A stretch of 64,000 bases of DNA from contig MNCI01009146.1 in the NCBI GenBank assembly GCA_015680685.1, positions 202,558 through 266,557 of the forward strand. Reading direction: 5' to 3'. Of the stretch, positions 1 to 11,305 are shown one piece after another. Both the position numbers and the translations under genes were made by a program. The notes under the pieces were generated by a model that saw nothing but the letters and a program-made list of their open reading frames with translations, was not told where the DNA came from and did not search any database. Every line of letters starts with the position of its first letter. The first letter of the stretch is position 1. Source of the DNA: Gnetum montanum (Eukaryota; Streptophyta; Gnetopsida; Gnetales; Gnetaceae).

Positions 1-290
1 TGTATTGCATAATTGTATGGTTAAGCAAACTTGAGGTATATGATTTTTATATATTTTTATGTTTTATGTCCTAGTGCTACAAAGGGAAAAGTGAACTAAT
101 TAAGTAACCAATTTAATTTAACTAATCAACTATGCTCTAACTAGTCCTAACACTAGCATCCATTCTCACTTGTTGTACACATCTTGAACCAGTGCAAAAG
201 TACTGGGATTACCAAACACTAATTGTTACTGGGTTACCAAGTGTTCCACGTATGCTTGAAGTGGTTATGTTGAGTGTGCTTACTTGGGAG
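1..290 (-). repeat. Old Athila-type LTR fragment, minus strand
   Basis: Read on the minus strand, this stretch matches the 3' half of the young LTR at 60,988-62,084 (roughly 61,670-61,940). Two blocks are clear by eye: one around 16-50 (TATGGTTAAGCAAACTTGAGG, against TATGGTTAAGCAAGTCTGAGG in the reverse complement of the young copy) and one around 205-270, containing AAACACTAATTGTTACTGGG. Similarity stops near 290, so the fragment is truncated there, and its other end lies outside the window. Several differences are CpG in the young copy and TpG or CpA here, consistent with age. No coding capacity. Confidence 0.7.
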
Positions 291-1000
291 AGTTAACAAG
301 GTAAGAGAGAGAGAACATTAATTAACTAATCAAAGAATTAAATAACTATAAATAACATTAAATAGGAAATTCTAAATACTACAAGATTTATCACAAATTT
401 CATTTTTATTTCTAGTCACAAGGTGTGCTCAAGTACACAATGCTTGAATAAAGATCCATTCGCTTTATGACTCCTATTGTAGGCACTCAAAAATAATTCT
501 AACTCTAAGAAAGGAAAAAGGAAAGAGTTTGGTAAGGGACTAAGATTAATGAACTAACTATTGCCAAACCAAGTGCACCTACCTCTAATTTATACACAAC
601 AAGATAGGCCCCGATATTAGATGTCTGATAATGTTTGGAAGGCTCACTTAGGCTAAGGGACAAAGGTCTAGATTAATCTATCATCAATGAAAATTATTAT
701 GATTTCATCTTTGTCAAAATCCAAGTAGGCGTGCTCATCCCATGGTAGATGTAGAATCCAAATGTGAGTACAAGCTAATTCAACATGATAGGAAGGAATA
801 CATTCCTTCCCTGTATGAAAAAATACCATTGTATAATGCCCACACATACATTCTATCTCATCTAATTAAGATGGATGAGCAAGATGGGGTTTCAAGCTTC
901 AAGGGTTAACATAAGGAGTAGGATGAGTTTGAGGTAGAGCCCAAACTATAAAACTTTTTAGGGAGCCTCTTCCAATAGTCAGCTCTCCAAGCTATTGTAT
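291..1000. other. Unassigned AT-rich stretch
   Basis: Lies between the truncated Athila-type LTR and the first recognisable gag sequence of Tat-1. I see no copy of the Tat-1 5' LTR here (compare its 3' LTR at 15,705), so the left end of that element is either missing or displaced. The last 200 bases may be the decayed leader of the gag region. No open frame worth calling. Confidence 0.4.
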
Positions 1001-1019
1001 CCATCTAGATATCTCCTAC

Positions 1020-3900
1020 CTCCTCCATGGAGCATGTTCCTCAACCCACTTCTTCCATCTAGCTAACCATGTTTTGATTGGCACCTATCATAGTAGCCCA
1101 CCAGGCACAATCTATGCCATAAATAATCCCCTTAAGACCTCTATGTTGTTTTCCACATATCCTCAGTCTATGCAACCATCACTAATGATCTTAACCACTA
1201 CTCACCCCTTATCAATGCTAGTGGAACTCCAAATGATCCAAGAATCACAAAAATCCTTCATACCCTTCATTCCAATAATACCTAATCTGACTTCCTTTTG
1301 ATTGTTTGATCCCCCTACAACAATGATGAGCCAACCTCTCCCTTCTATGCAACAACCCATTGCAAGTCCATAGGCCTCTCAACTCACTCCACAACCTTAT
1401 GAGCAAATTCCACAACCTTTTGGGATGCCTCAAGGCCTAGATCAAGCATTCCAAATGATCTAGAACCTTACAAAAGAGTTACAAAACCTTAAAGCCTTCA
1501 CAACCTAGGTGGTGAAGATCATGGACTTTTATCAAGCTGATCCAATCAGCCCTATTGTCCCATAGATAACTCCTTCACTAAGCATCCCAAGGCCTCAATT
1601 TATCAAGTAAAATGGTTAGCGTAATCCCAATGCTCACCTTAAAATATTTTGTTTGTAGTGTCTATTTCTACAAGCCTGACTACATATCATAATGCATATT
1701 TTTCCTATGTCCCTTCTTGGGAAAGCCTTGGACTAGTACCATGCATTACCAAGAGGATCTATATCCTTCCTAGAAGACTTAATATCATAATTTGTTAACT
1801 ATTTCTAGTATAACTTGAAACAAAAAATGACTCTTGACCAACTAATGAAGGTCAAGCAAGGATCCCTTGAGTTCATACAAAAGTTTAGACAATAATGGAA
1901 TGCTTTTCTAAATGAGATTCCAGAACCAATATTCAAGACTCACCTTCTCACCATATTCAAGGGGGTAGTGAATGACTTTATTAAGTCAAAAATCTACTAC
2001 CTAGACCTATGGTTACTCAGCCAAGCATTTTCTCAAATCAAGAACATAGAGGATCTTGCTGAGGCTAGTCATGACCCTGCATATGTGGTGTACAAGAACT
2101 AACACACATAGAAGGATGAGAAGAGGGGAAGGAAAAATCATGTAGTCATGGCCACTATGGCTAAAGAAAATAAAACAACACAAGAGCCTAAAATGAATCA
2201 ACCCAAGACTCCCATAACAAATAACCAACCATCAACATCTAGGGATTCTACATCAACCAATACAAGGCCTAACTTTGAATAAAAAGACTAGGCTAAATAT
2301 ACTAGCTTACTCTTGAAACCATTTGAAATTCTTGAATAGTTATTAAAGAGTGGAAAAATACAATAAAAAATGATTGAGAATGCTTGTAAGAAGCATGATA
2401 GATTATGTAACATCACCAAGAACCCTACTCTTATGACCAAGGATGACCTCATAGTTGTCTAATTACTTCAAGCTTGATCGTATCTACCACTATCATCAAC
2501 TACAAGGTCATTATCTTAACTTTTGATCAGTGCTAAAGAATGATTTGCAAAAGATAATAAACAAGGCTCAGTTGGTACATGATACCTCTAATCTAGTCCT
2601 TTGAATACCAACAACAACCCATATACTATAGTGGTGTTCAATGTAAACAACAATCCTAGACCTACATGGGAGTCGTTCATGATTTGGATACCTCCTCAAA
2701 ACAATAGGGGTACTCTAACTTTGACTAGTTCAAGGTTTCTTTTGGTTGTAAGAATACCATCATATATGCTTCCCAAGAAACCTTTTTTAACCAAGGAAAC
2801 CCCTCCCATTACAACCAAATCAAAAAGCATAGCTAAACAATGTCCTCCTGTAGTTGCCAACACATTAGCTTCTTCTCTACCAAATAACAATAGTAAAAAA
2901 TCTCCAAGAAAACAACATAAGAAGCCCATACTAAATCCTAAGAACAAAGATAAAAAGAAGGCCAAGGCATGAAAGGAGAAGAGCATGTTAAATCCCACTC
3001 CCATCTCATCTTTTCTAGTGAGTACTAGTGCTCAAGATGCTTCAACTAGTTAACCACAAGAGGATTCCAAGCCATAAGGAAGGGGGAAAAGGCCATAACA
3101 CAACCATTGAAGCATGAAGTTCGTATCCTAGGACACATGGAGGAAGTCAATAAAAAAAATAAGAAATGAATAACCAATGACATGCACTTCCTAATGCTAT
3201 GGAAATGGTCAAGTAGTCACTAAAATAAAGGAACACCTCCATTAGCCTATATGACCTTGTAATGACTTTTGTTACACACCATGAAGCATTAGTGAAGATG
3301 TTGACCTCTATTCCTAATAGCAAGGAAATCCTTACTAGTGAAGATCTCATCCATGAAATGATGGTTCCACCTTTGCCAAAGTAATAAATGAAGTCAATAG
3401 CACTAGTGTTTCATGATAGTGAAGATTAGACCAATTCCTAGGATGGCAAGACAACCAAGTTTCTCCTTTTGATATCCATAAGGGTAGGATAGTACAAGGT
3501 GCATAGGATGCATGTTGATGATGGAGAGACAACTAATGTAATACCTTACACCATCATTGAAAATTTAGCCCTAATGGAGCATATGCAATATACTTCAACT
3601 TCTACTCTTAAATCCTTTAATAGATCTTGAGTTGTTGTAAAAGGCTTCATTTCCTTAGACTTTATGGTAGCAGAATAATTCCCCACAATGGCCAACTTCC
3701 TGGTGGTGGTAGAGATAGCAATATTCAATCTCATCTTGGGGAGGCCTTGGTTTGCTCAATTACTAGCTATTTCCTCACCCATCCACCAAGAAATTTACTT
3801 TTCTTACAAATAAGGTGAGATAATCATCCATGGCGACAATGTCATTCTTTTGGCAATAAACAACATTGACATAGAACAAGGATCCATAATGGAATTTTAG
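1020..3900 (+). pseudogene. gag-pro: Tat-1 gag-protease, decayed
   Basis: The gag core is recognisable between about 1,507 and 2,100. It aligns along its length with the better kept gag at 54,216-54,899: both have a DFY.(A/D)DPI segment, a YHALP segment, and F(K)(G/D).VNDFIKSK followed by a QAF.Q segment. The aspartic protease follows at about 3,480-3,880. Its active-site triplet reads DDG (3,517-3,525), as in Tat-lineage proteases, and a LGRPW block ends the domain near 3,750, followed by SSPIHQEIY. These domains would form the virion core and mature the polyprotein. Many in-frame stops, mostly TAG, and several frame changes make it non-functional. The gag start cannot be placed. No RT follows within 6 kb. 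Confidence 0.75.
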
Positions 3901-4405
3901 AAACAAACTCCTACTGTTAACCAAAAAGTCAAGAAACCTAATAGAGCACAAGATGTTAAAACCAAGAAGGATGGGCCCATGCATGCACCATGGAAGGATC
4001 TCCCCTTCAACATGGTTAGCAAAGGAAATAGAGAGTACAAAATCATACAAAGTAGACCATATACCTTTCCTAATCTTTCAAAGATTAGGAAATACTTGTA
4101 CAATTGAAGTGTACCACCAATCCACTTATCCTTACATCTATGACCATGTGACCTTGTTTTCCTATAGACTTCTTAGCCTAGTTGAAACATTATTTGCATG
4201 CATCATTTTGCTTTACTTAGTTTTACATTTTTCTAACTTTACTTTACACATAGCCTAAAGTTTATTCTTGATTACGATTTACTTTTATGCCTTCTCTATT
4301 TTAGAACATAAAACATAAAAATACCTTAAAAAATTTAAAACATGAAAACTCATAAAAAATTCTAAAACATAAAAAGCTAGTAAAAAGTTTTCTTTTCAAA
4401 TTGCA

Positions 4406-4535
4406 AGGTCCACCATGGCTTAAAACTATCAAATCATAGGGCCCACCATGGCCTAAAACTAGCAAATCATAGGGTCCCCCAAGGCCTAAAATTGGCAAAT
4501 CATATGGTCCACCATGGCCTAAGACTAGAAAAACC
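4406..4535 (+). repeat. 33-bp minisatellite, 4 units, after Tat-1 protease
   Basis: Four head-to-tail units begin near 4,406, 4,438, 4,471 and 4,504. Each contains CCACCATGGCCTAAAACTAG or a close variant, followed by CAAATCATA. The array lies about 500 bases after the protease. The gag-pro-only element has a 37-39-bp array with a similar core at the matching place (57,040-57,640). Confidence 0.85.
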
Positions 4536-6774
4536 ATTATTACACTTTACAACCTAGTTTAAATTCTATCTTGCTAGTCAGTTTTATCATTTACTACATT
4601 ATGACCAACATAGCCTTATAACATGAACAAAAACATAAAATGCATAATATGAGTGAAACATTAAGCATTAAAACATATAAATGAATTAAAATTTTAAAAA
4701 AATAATAGTCTAAATTTTTGTCACATATTTTGATAAAAGTTTAAAAAATACATAAAATAATAAACTATCTCTCAAACATCCACGACTAAATCTAGCCATA
4801 ACAACATTAACAGCAAATGAAATAACCAAAATACATAGCTAACTGAAGGTGCTAAGGTGCAACTAGAGGGGGCTAAGGAGCATCTCCAATGTCATCACTA
4901 CTAGTTTCCTAGTGTGTGGATGTAGCAAAGAAGTCCCAATAGCTCAATGACCACCAAGATTGGTTTCAGAAAGCTCTTGCACACAACAACAACAATCATT
5001 AAAATCATAAATGATCATAACCAAGAAAAAAAGAATAACTATTAGAAAACCAAAATTATTACAACCTTAATGTCAATTTTCTCACTGAAGAAAAATAATA
5101 AAATTTATAATTTGCAACACTTAGAACTAGAACCATATGATAACCAAAATTATGACCATTTTGCAAATAAACAATCAAAAAAGAACCACATAGTCAACCA
5201 ACAACTGATAGCAATTCCATGGTGAAATATGCATAGAAATTATAAAAACATTTATGTAGAAACATTGAAGCCATGAGAACTAGCTTGTACCTACAAAAAT
5301 ATTCATAAAATCCCAACTTGAATTTCATAAATTTTTGACTAGAAATCCTAGTTAATAATGAAACTAGCTATAGTAAAAACTCTAGGAGGGCTAGTCAAAA
5401 ATTTAGAGAAAATTCAAGCAACTATTGAAAACTAAAATAGAATGTATAAATAACCTTAGGAATCTTGAACACAACCATTAAAATTCAAAAGCCACACTAA
5501 CACTACCTATACAACTAGGAAGGTTTGTAGTTTTAACAATAAAAAATAGAACTATACAATAGTTTGCACAAGAATGAAAATGATAATTTAGAACTAAATT
5601 TTTTTTCTAAGTCTAAAGACTAATTATACATAAAAAATCAATAAAATAAAACATCTATTATGTATCCCTAAGCCTAGAAAAAATTTTAACGACAACCCAA
5701 AACCATAACGAAATTTAACAAATAATTGCACAACAACACAAAACTATAGAAAATGGCTATAGTCAATCACTGATAAAAAAGTATGAAAATATTTTTAAAA
5801 TTAACAAAACCAATGCCAAACCCTCCCTAAAACCTCCAAGAAACACCAGGAACCTCTAACATTGGCTAAAAAAATTCATCAAATTATCAAAATTACCCAT
5901 CTTCATAAGGGTAAAATAATAAAAACTAAAAATTTCACTATTCGCCAATTTATGAAAAAATTCACACAAAATCAACTGTAGATCAGAATTCAATGATTCC
6001 AATAGTATTTGAACTAAAAAAAATGAAATAAAAATTGATAACTCAAAAAATCAAAAATCCTTAGCCTTTTTCGCATAGAAATGGAGAAAGTGATAGAAAA
6101 AATAATAGAAACTGAAAAACCCCTTGTGTACTCACTTATGGAAAAATTCATAGAAAATTTAGTGTAAGTTAGAATATAATAGCTTAGCTACCATTTCAAC
6201 CATTGAACATCATATTATAATTTTTTGGCCACAAAAATGGAAAAATCAAAGTGTTTTTCATACAAAAAATACAAAAAATTAGCATTTCTTTATGGTGGGA
6301 AAAGAACAAAAAACACATAGAAAAGGCTGGGATAAAATTTGTAACTTGCCATAGAACAGTCCCACAAATAAAGAAATACTGAAACCCCATAAACGTGGCC
6401 TAGATATATCATAGGAATTTTACAAAATTCAATTTTAATCAACACACAATGCTACATGAGCAAAAACACTTAGGATTCTAACAAAATTTCTTACAAAATG
6501 GCTAAGGATTATGTACTTGGGAGTCATGGTGGAAGATCATTCTCCTAGAAAAGGCCATGGTAGATTGGAGAGTCCTCTTACAACTATGTTAGCCTCCTGC
6601 AAGGCTAGATTCTTACTTTTTGAAGCTCTCCTCTTCAACATCTTAAGCAATTAATGCCAAGATGTCCAAAATCTTCAATCTTCTAGAATTCCTCCAATAA
6701 CTATGCTTGCTCATTGATGTTGGATGGCTAGACTACATTAAGGATAGATGTATTTGAAGCCAAAAATAGGATCA
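4536..6774. other. AT-rich non-coding stretch within Tat-1 gap
   Basis: Strongly A-rich on the plus strand, with many aaaat and ccta runs and no domain in any frame. It lies between the Tat-1 protease and pol. It may be part of a minus-strand, non-coding LTR element whose primer site is at 6,775-6,793, or an intron-like spacer of Tat-1. I cannot decide from the sequence alone. Confidence 0.4.
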
Positions 6775-6793
6775 AAGCTCTAATACTATGTGT
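6775..6793 (-). other. Putative minus-strand primer-binding site (initiator tRNA-Met type)
   Basis: The reverse complement reads TAGTATTAGAGC, close to the plant copia primer site TGGTATCAGAGC. On the minus strand it is preceded by ...AAAACACA, a plausible LTR end in CA. If real, an LTR lies to the right (6,794 onward) and the internal region of a coding-free element lies to the left. No second LTR copy was found. Confidence 0.35.
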
Positions 6794-7279
6794 TTTAGGT
6801 TAGAGGTAATGTAAGAATTTTGATTTCTGCAAAATTGTAATGTGGTAATCAATGCCAAACTTATGCATTAACCACCAAAACGTGCATTTTCCAAAACACT
6901 CACACAAGTCCCACATAACTCCATGATCACAGTAGAAGGTAGGAATATGATAGTTTAGTGGAAAATCAATTCATTTAACAATTCAAGCTTGATGTGGGTC
7001 CTACTAGGTGCCTCTCTAACAAGCTAATAAAAAATCCTAATACACTTGGATTTTGCCTTCTCCATGATAACTATGGTAGGGTTTAAGCTCCTAGAAGCCT
7101 TGGAATGGATTCTAAACTCCAACCATTTCTAGAACCCACCTTCTAGACATTCATCCATGCCATGTTTGAATCTAAAAACATCATGCCCAAAATTGGTAAC
7201 CAAGTGCTCACATTGGAAGTCATTGAACACCAAGGAAAGCCAAAAATCATATCAAAATTAGCTATTTTGGGTAACTGCT

Positions 7280-9410
7280 ATGATCAATAATATGGCTATG
7301 CTAGCCAGTGTAGTTCCAAGAGGGATGATTCCTTCCACCACTAACCAGACTCCTAATCAACTCCAAAATGATCACACCATGCACCAAACCTTAGCTAGAG
7401 CCTCTAGAAACTCTAAAACTTTACAAGAATACTAAAAAGGCATCAAAATTCATCTATCATGAATGGACTATGTTAGAAACACCTTAACTATGCTGGCTAG
7501 CATAGTCCCAATGTAGTCGAGAGAAACTTGACCATTCAATATCCCAAGTAACTTTCAAACTATCATTTCTTAACCATCACATACTCTTATAGTATGTAGT
7601 GGATTTAAAATGACAAAAAATTGATTAAAGATGACTCCATCCCTATCCCAACCTTGGTACTATGTTGAGAGTAGGCCCAACTATGCTGGCCAACATAGTC
7701 CTAGCATAGTTGGGTAGAAGATTAAGATCAAAGTTTTAAAATAACCTCTAGAATGGCACACTCTAAACCCCAAAGTCTTTGATAATACTAAGATGCAAAA
7801 AAACATGAAAAAATGAAATAAATCCTTCTCCCATCTTTATACTATGCTTGGAATGACTAGCACTATGTTGGCTAGCATAGTCCTAGCATAGTTGGATTAG
7901 GATGGACCATCAAATATCATAAACTATTAAATCAACATATCTAGGTCTTCACACTTCCTTAGAGCCTTTGTTGATCTTGTAATAGTAAAACATGGAGCAA
8001 AAAAAAAAGGCTAAATTTCATTTTCACCTTGGCACTATATTAGGGATCACTCTAACTACACTGGCCAATGTAGTTTCTTGGGAATGGAATAGCAAATGCC
8101 AAAGGTGACTTTCAAAGTATCATATCCTAGCCATCACACCTTCTCAAGACCTCTGATATCTCAAATTGCCAAAAAGTTAAACCAAAGCCAATTGAAATAC
8201 TCCTGACACTATAAACCTACTAGAAACCCCTTGGACTATGTTGGATAGCATAGTTGCATTGTAGAAATCTAAAAATAGGTCATGAACTTGTCAAATTGAC
8301 TTCTCAGTGTATCATCTTAATCTCAAAATCCAATCACAGAATTCAAAAACCATTAAACCCTAGAAATTGAGTTAACAATGATCAAAACTCATCACATTTC
8401 TCCCATCTATGTTGGAAGTACACTAGTCAATGTAGTCCAATGGTAAAATGATCATTTCAACATCGAATCACTATCTAGAATCAATCATCCTAAGCCAAAC
8501 CCTAGCTAGGAACACTAGTAATCCTAAGAATCCATGGACCTACTTGATTGATTATAAATACTCATCAAAAGAAAATATTTACATCATACTATGTTGAGGT
8601 AGGTTAAGAATACATTGCCCAATGTAGTCATGATTCTAGATTAGCTTTGCTAGTACCATGACATCCCAAATGGCCTAAAATTTGACTTAAAAAACCTAGA
8701 ACATTATTTGACCTTACCCAATTTTACTTTCACATCATTTTCACCTTGAAAATATCAAATTTCCTCAATCTACACTGAGGTACACTAGGACTATGCTTTT
8801 TAGCATAGCCTTAGCATAGTTCCTTGTCCTAAGGTGGTTACACTAAAACCACAACACTCAAAATGGCCTAAAACTTTATTTGTGAAGTTTAGAATGCTAA
8901 AATCATATATTTAACTTCAATTTCACCTTTTTTTAACCATAGATATACCAAATTTTATCAATATATGTTGAGGCCAGCCCCAACTATGCTAGCCAGCATA
9001 GTCATGGGATATTGATACTAAAACTCCATTTGAGGTAGCCTATTTTGACCCCCAAATGGCCAATTCAAGCCTCCCAATACTCTATGTTATCCTAGGAACT
9101 AATGGAACACCAGCTTCAACTCTAACATCTCATAAACCCACTTTTTCCATGCATCTATGATGGGACTATGCTAGCTAGTGTAGTCCTAGTGTAGTCACTA
9201 GTTTTTTATATCATTTATAGCTTCTGGAGGATTAAAACAATGCCAAAGTTCACCAATCTCTAACCCAGTTCACTATGCTAACCATATAGACCATCAAGAA
9301 CTTAAAATTAATCATGCAAAATCTAGAAATCTACCTATTGACACTAACTACACTTAGGCCTATCCTAACTATGCTAGCCAACATAGTCACAGCTAGAGCA
9401 AGTATAGTCA
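7280..9410. repeat. ~187-bp tandem array with palindromic core, about 12 units
   Basis: A core close to CTATGCTRGCYARCATAGTC recurs near 7,303, 7,495, 7,690, 7,870, 8,062, 8,243, 8,425, 8,617, 8,796, 8,990, 9,175 and 9,375. The spacing is 179-200 bases. Most cores are followed by a second half-core such as CTAGCATAGTT. Between cores the units are badly diverged but keep short shared pieces, such as tggcctaaaa and an (a)ctatgttgaggtagg-like lead-in. The core is nearly self-complementary (TATGCTGGC/GCTAGCATA), so each unit could form a short hairpin. Related cores also occur in the Tat-1 3' LTR (16,188-16,222 and near 16,291). Confidence 0.8.
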
Positions 9411-9539
9411 TGAGAGATGGTTTCATTTTTGCCTTTAAACAACCTTTAAATGACCTCATCACATGACCAAACTTCCCTATCATCTTTGTAGATCTCTAAT
9501 ATGGTCTACTAAGGTCTAAAACAGGAAAAATTTAATCTT

Positions 9540-10360
9540 GACTGACCAATATTAAGCACCTTTTCCACATGTTTCTCATCTTGACTTATTTGGCCTTGTT
9601 CCATTGTGTTTTAACTTGGTTTAACCTTGGTATTAATTATTCACCTTCATTGCCCTATCATATGATTCAAATTGGCTCAATTTTGTAATTTTAACATCAT
9701 TTGGCTCTATCCCACCAAATATTTTTATCATTTGACATCATCTAGCCTTGAAAAATTTCATTTGGCAACAACTTACATCATTGGACATCATTGTGCCCTT
9801 CTTTTACTCTTTAGAACATCACTTGACAGGATTTCACCATCATTTGTCATTATTTGGATATCATTTAGCTTTACTCCACATTAGTGGGCCTTGGTCTATC
9901 CTATTAACTTTATTCTATCCCATATTACATTTGTTGACTATGTTTTGGCCTTGTTTGATATCTTTTGTGGGTGTTTAACCATTGTTAAATCATCATTTTG
10001 TCTCATTTGATCATCATTTACTCTTTCATTGGCCTCATTTCATGCTATTTGGCCTTTAGTACGTCCTACCTATCTTAATTCCCCTTTTATAACCTTCGTT
10101 GCTCATGCTTTAACCTTAATTGACATCATCGGATGAAGTTTGACCATCATTTATGCTTCATTTGACTTCATTATACCATCATTTAGCCTTCATTTGACCT
10201 TATTTAGACTCTATTTTATCTTATTTATCTTCACATACCTTTGGTGACCTTTAAGTGGCCTTATTTGAACCTTTCTTGGCCCTTAGTTTAATTTATTTTA
10301 GCTATTTCTAAAGTATTTCACTTTATTTTGGCATTATTTTCTCATTTTATCAAACATGTG
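9540..10360 (+). repeat. Degenerate short microrepeat (TCATTTGGCC / TTGAC type)
   Basis: Dozens of imperfect copies of a ~10-12-base phrase such as catcatttggcc, tcatttgacc or ttatttggcct fill this stretch and give long T-rich frames with no domain content. It follows the 187-bp array and ends just before pol of Tat-1. It looks like an old, diverged minisatellite. Short open frames here are by-products of the repeat. Confidence 0.6.
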
Positions 10361-10423
10361 TCATTTAATGTGCTTATGCTTGATATGCATGATTGGAGTA
10401 TGGAAACTTGAGAGAAATTTAGT

Positions 10424-11305
10424 ATGCCTTTGAGTCTAAGTGAATCGCATGATGATGTTGAATGCTGCGTCAACCTTAATTACCTAGATCTTGAGCTTGA
10501 GAGTCTAATCAACCATATAGCCTCGATAGTGAAATCTATAGAGTGGCCTGGAAACCTAGTTAAAATCCTTAAGCTTGAGGCTAGTGAAATCATCAAGGAC
10601 TCTCTATTTTAGATTCCTATCATGATACACAATGGTGAGGAGAAAATTTTAAAACTAAGTTCCACACTAGATCCTTAGCAAGCTCAAGAAATCACCAAGT
10701 TTCTCCATGAAAACATTAAGGCCTTTTCCTAGTCATATGAAAATATGTACACCTTGACCCATGCCTAGTGCAACATAACATCATACTCAATCCTAGTATT
10801 ATGCCACTTAAGCAAAAGGTTTGAAATATTAGAACAAACTTAGCCTTGATAGTTTGTGATGAAATCACAAAACTACACCTAGCTGGTTTCATTAGGATTG
10901 TTGACTATGTGGAATGGATGTCCAACATAGTGGTATTCCCAATGAAAAATTGGAGTATAAAATTTGTATTGATTTCTGAGACTTGAATAAGGCAACCATC
11001 AATGTTGATTTCCCTTTGCCTAGTATTGACCAACTTATTAATACTACATCTAGGCATCCCTTATTATCCTTCATGTATGGGTTCTCGAGGTACAGCCAAG
11101 TTAGGGTTAATCAAAAACACCAACTTTGCATGGCCTTCATGACTTCTTAAGGTACCTTTTTCTACACCATGATGCCCTTTGCCCTAAAGAACATAGGAGC
11201 AACCTACCGAAAAGTGATGATGTATATCTAGAGTGATTATATGCTAGGATTTCTCAATGACTATGTAGAAGATATAGTTGTTAAATCCAAAATGGCTAAT
11301 GACCA
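10424..11305 (+). pseudogene. pol: Tat-1 pol, N-terminal part of reverse transcriptase
   Basis: The segment starts with a Tat-type linker upstream of RT (10,424-10,760, including KLSSTLDP and, after it, a stretch like LREYVDVFAWSYEDM of relatives). RT fingers and palm follow from about 10,830. Visible RT landmarks are FPLPSIDQLI, GTFFYTMMPFALKN and the catalytic box, which reads YVED at 11,262-11,273 instead of YVDD. RT would copy the element RNA into DNA. Several nonsense codons and the altered first catalytic Asp make it inactive. A solo LTR interrupts the frame at 11,305; the frame resumes exactly at 12,111-12,115. Confidence 0.8.
11301..11305. repeat. Target-site duplication GACCA, left copy
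   Basis: GACCA occurs here and at 12,111-12,115, flanking the solo LTR. Counting one copy only, the RT reading frame is continuous across the site, which confirms the insertion point. Confidence 0.9.

Noticed and set aside
2696-3004. Minus-strand open frame of about 100 codons
   Set aside because: It is the antisense of a Lys/Pro-rich part of the Tat-1 gag-pro region on the plus strand; its composition is explained by that.
7280-9410. CRISPR-like array (regular repeats and spacers)
   Set aside because: Spacing is ~187 bases with diverged repeats in plant retrotransposon DNA; no cas genes, and spacers also align with each other.
9672-9978. Overlapping plus-strand open frames of 70 and 76 codons
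   Set aside because: They are by-products of the T-rich microrepeat; the peptides are low-complexity and match no family.
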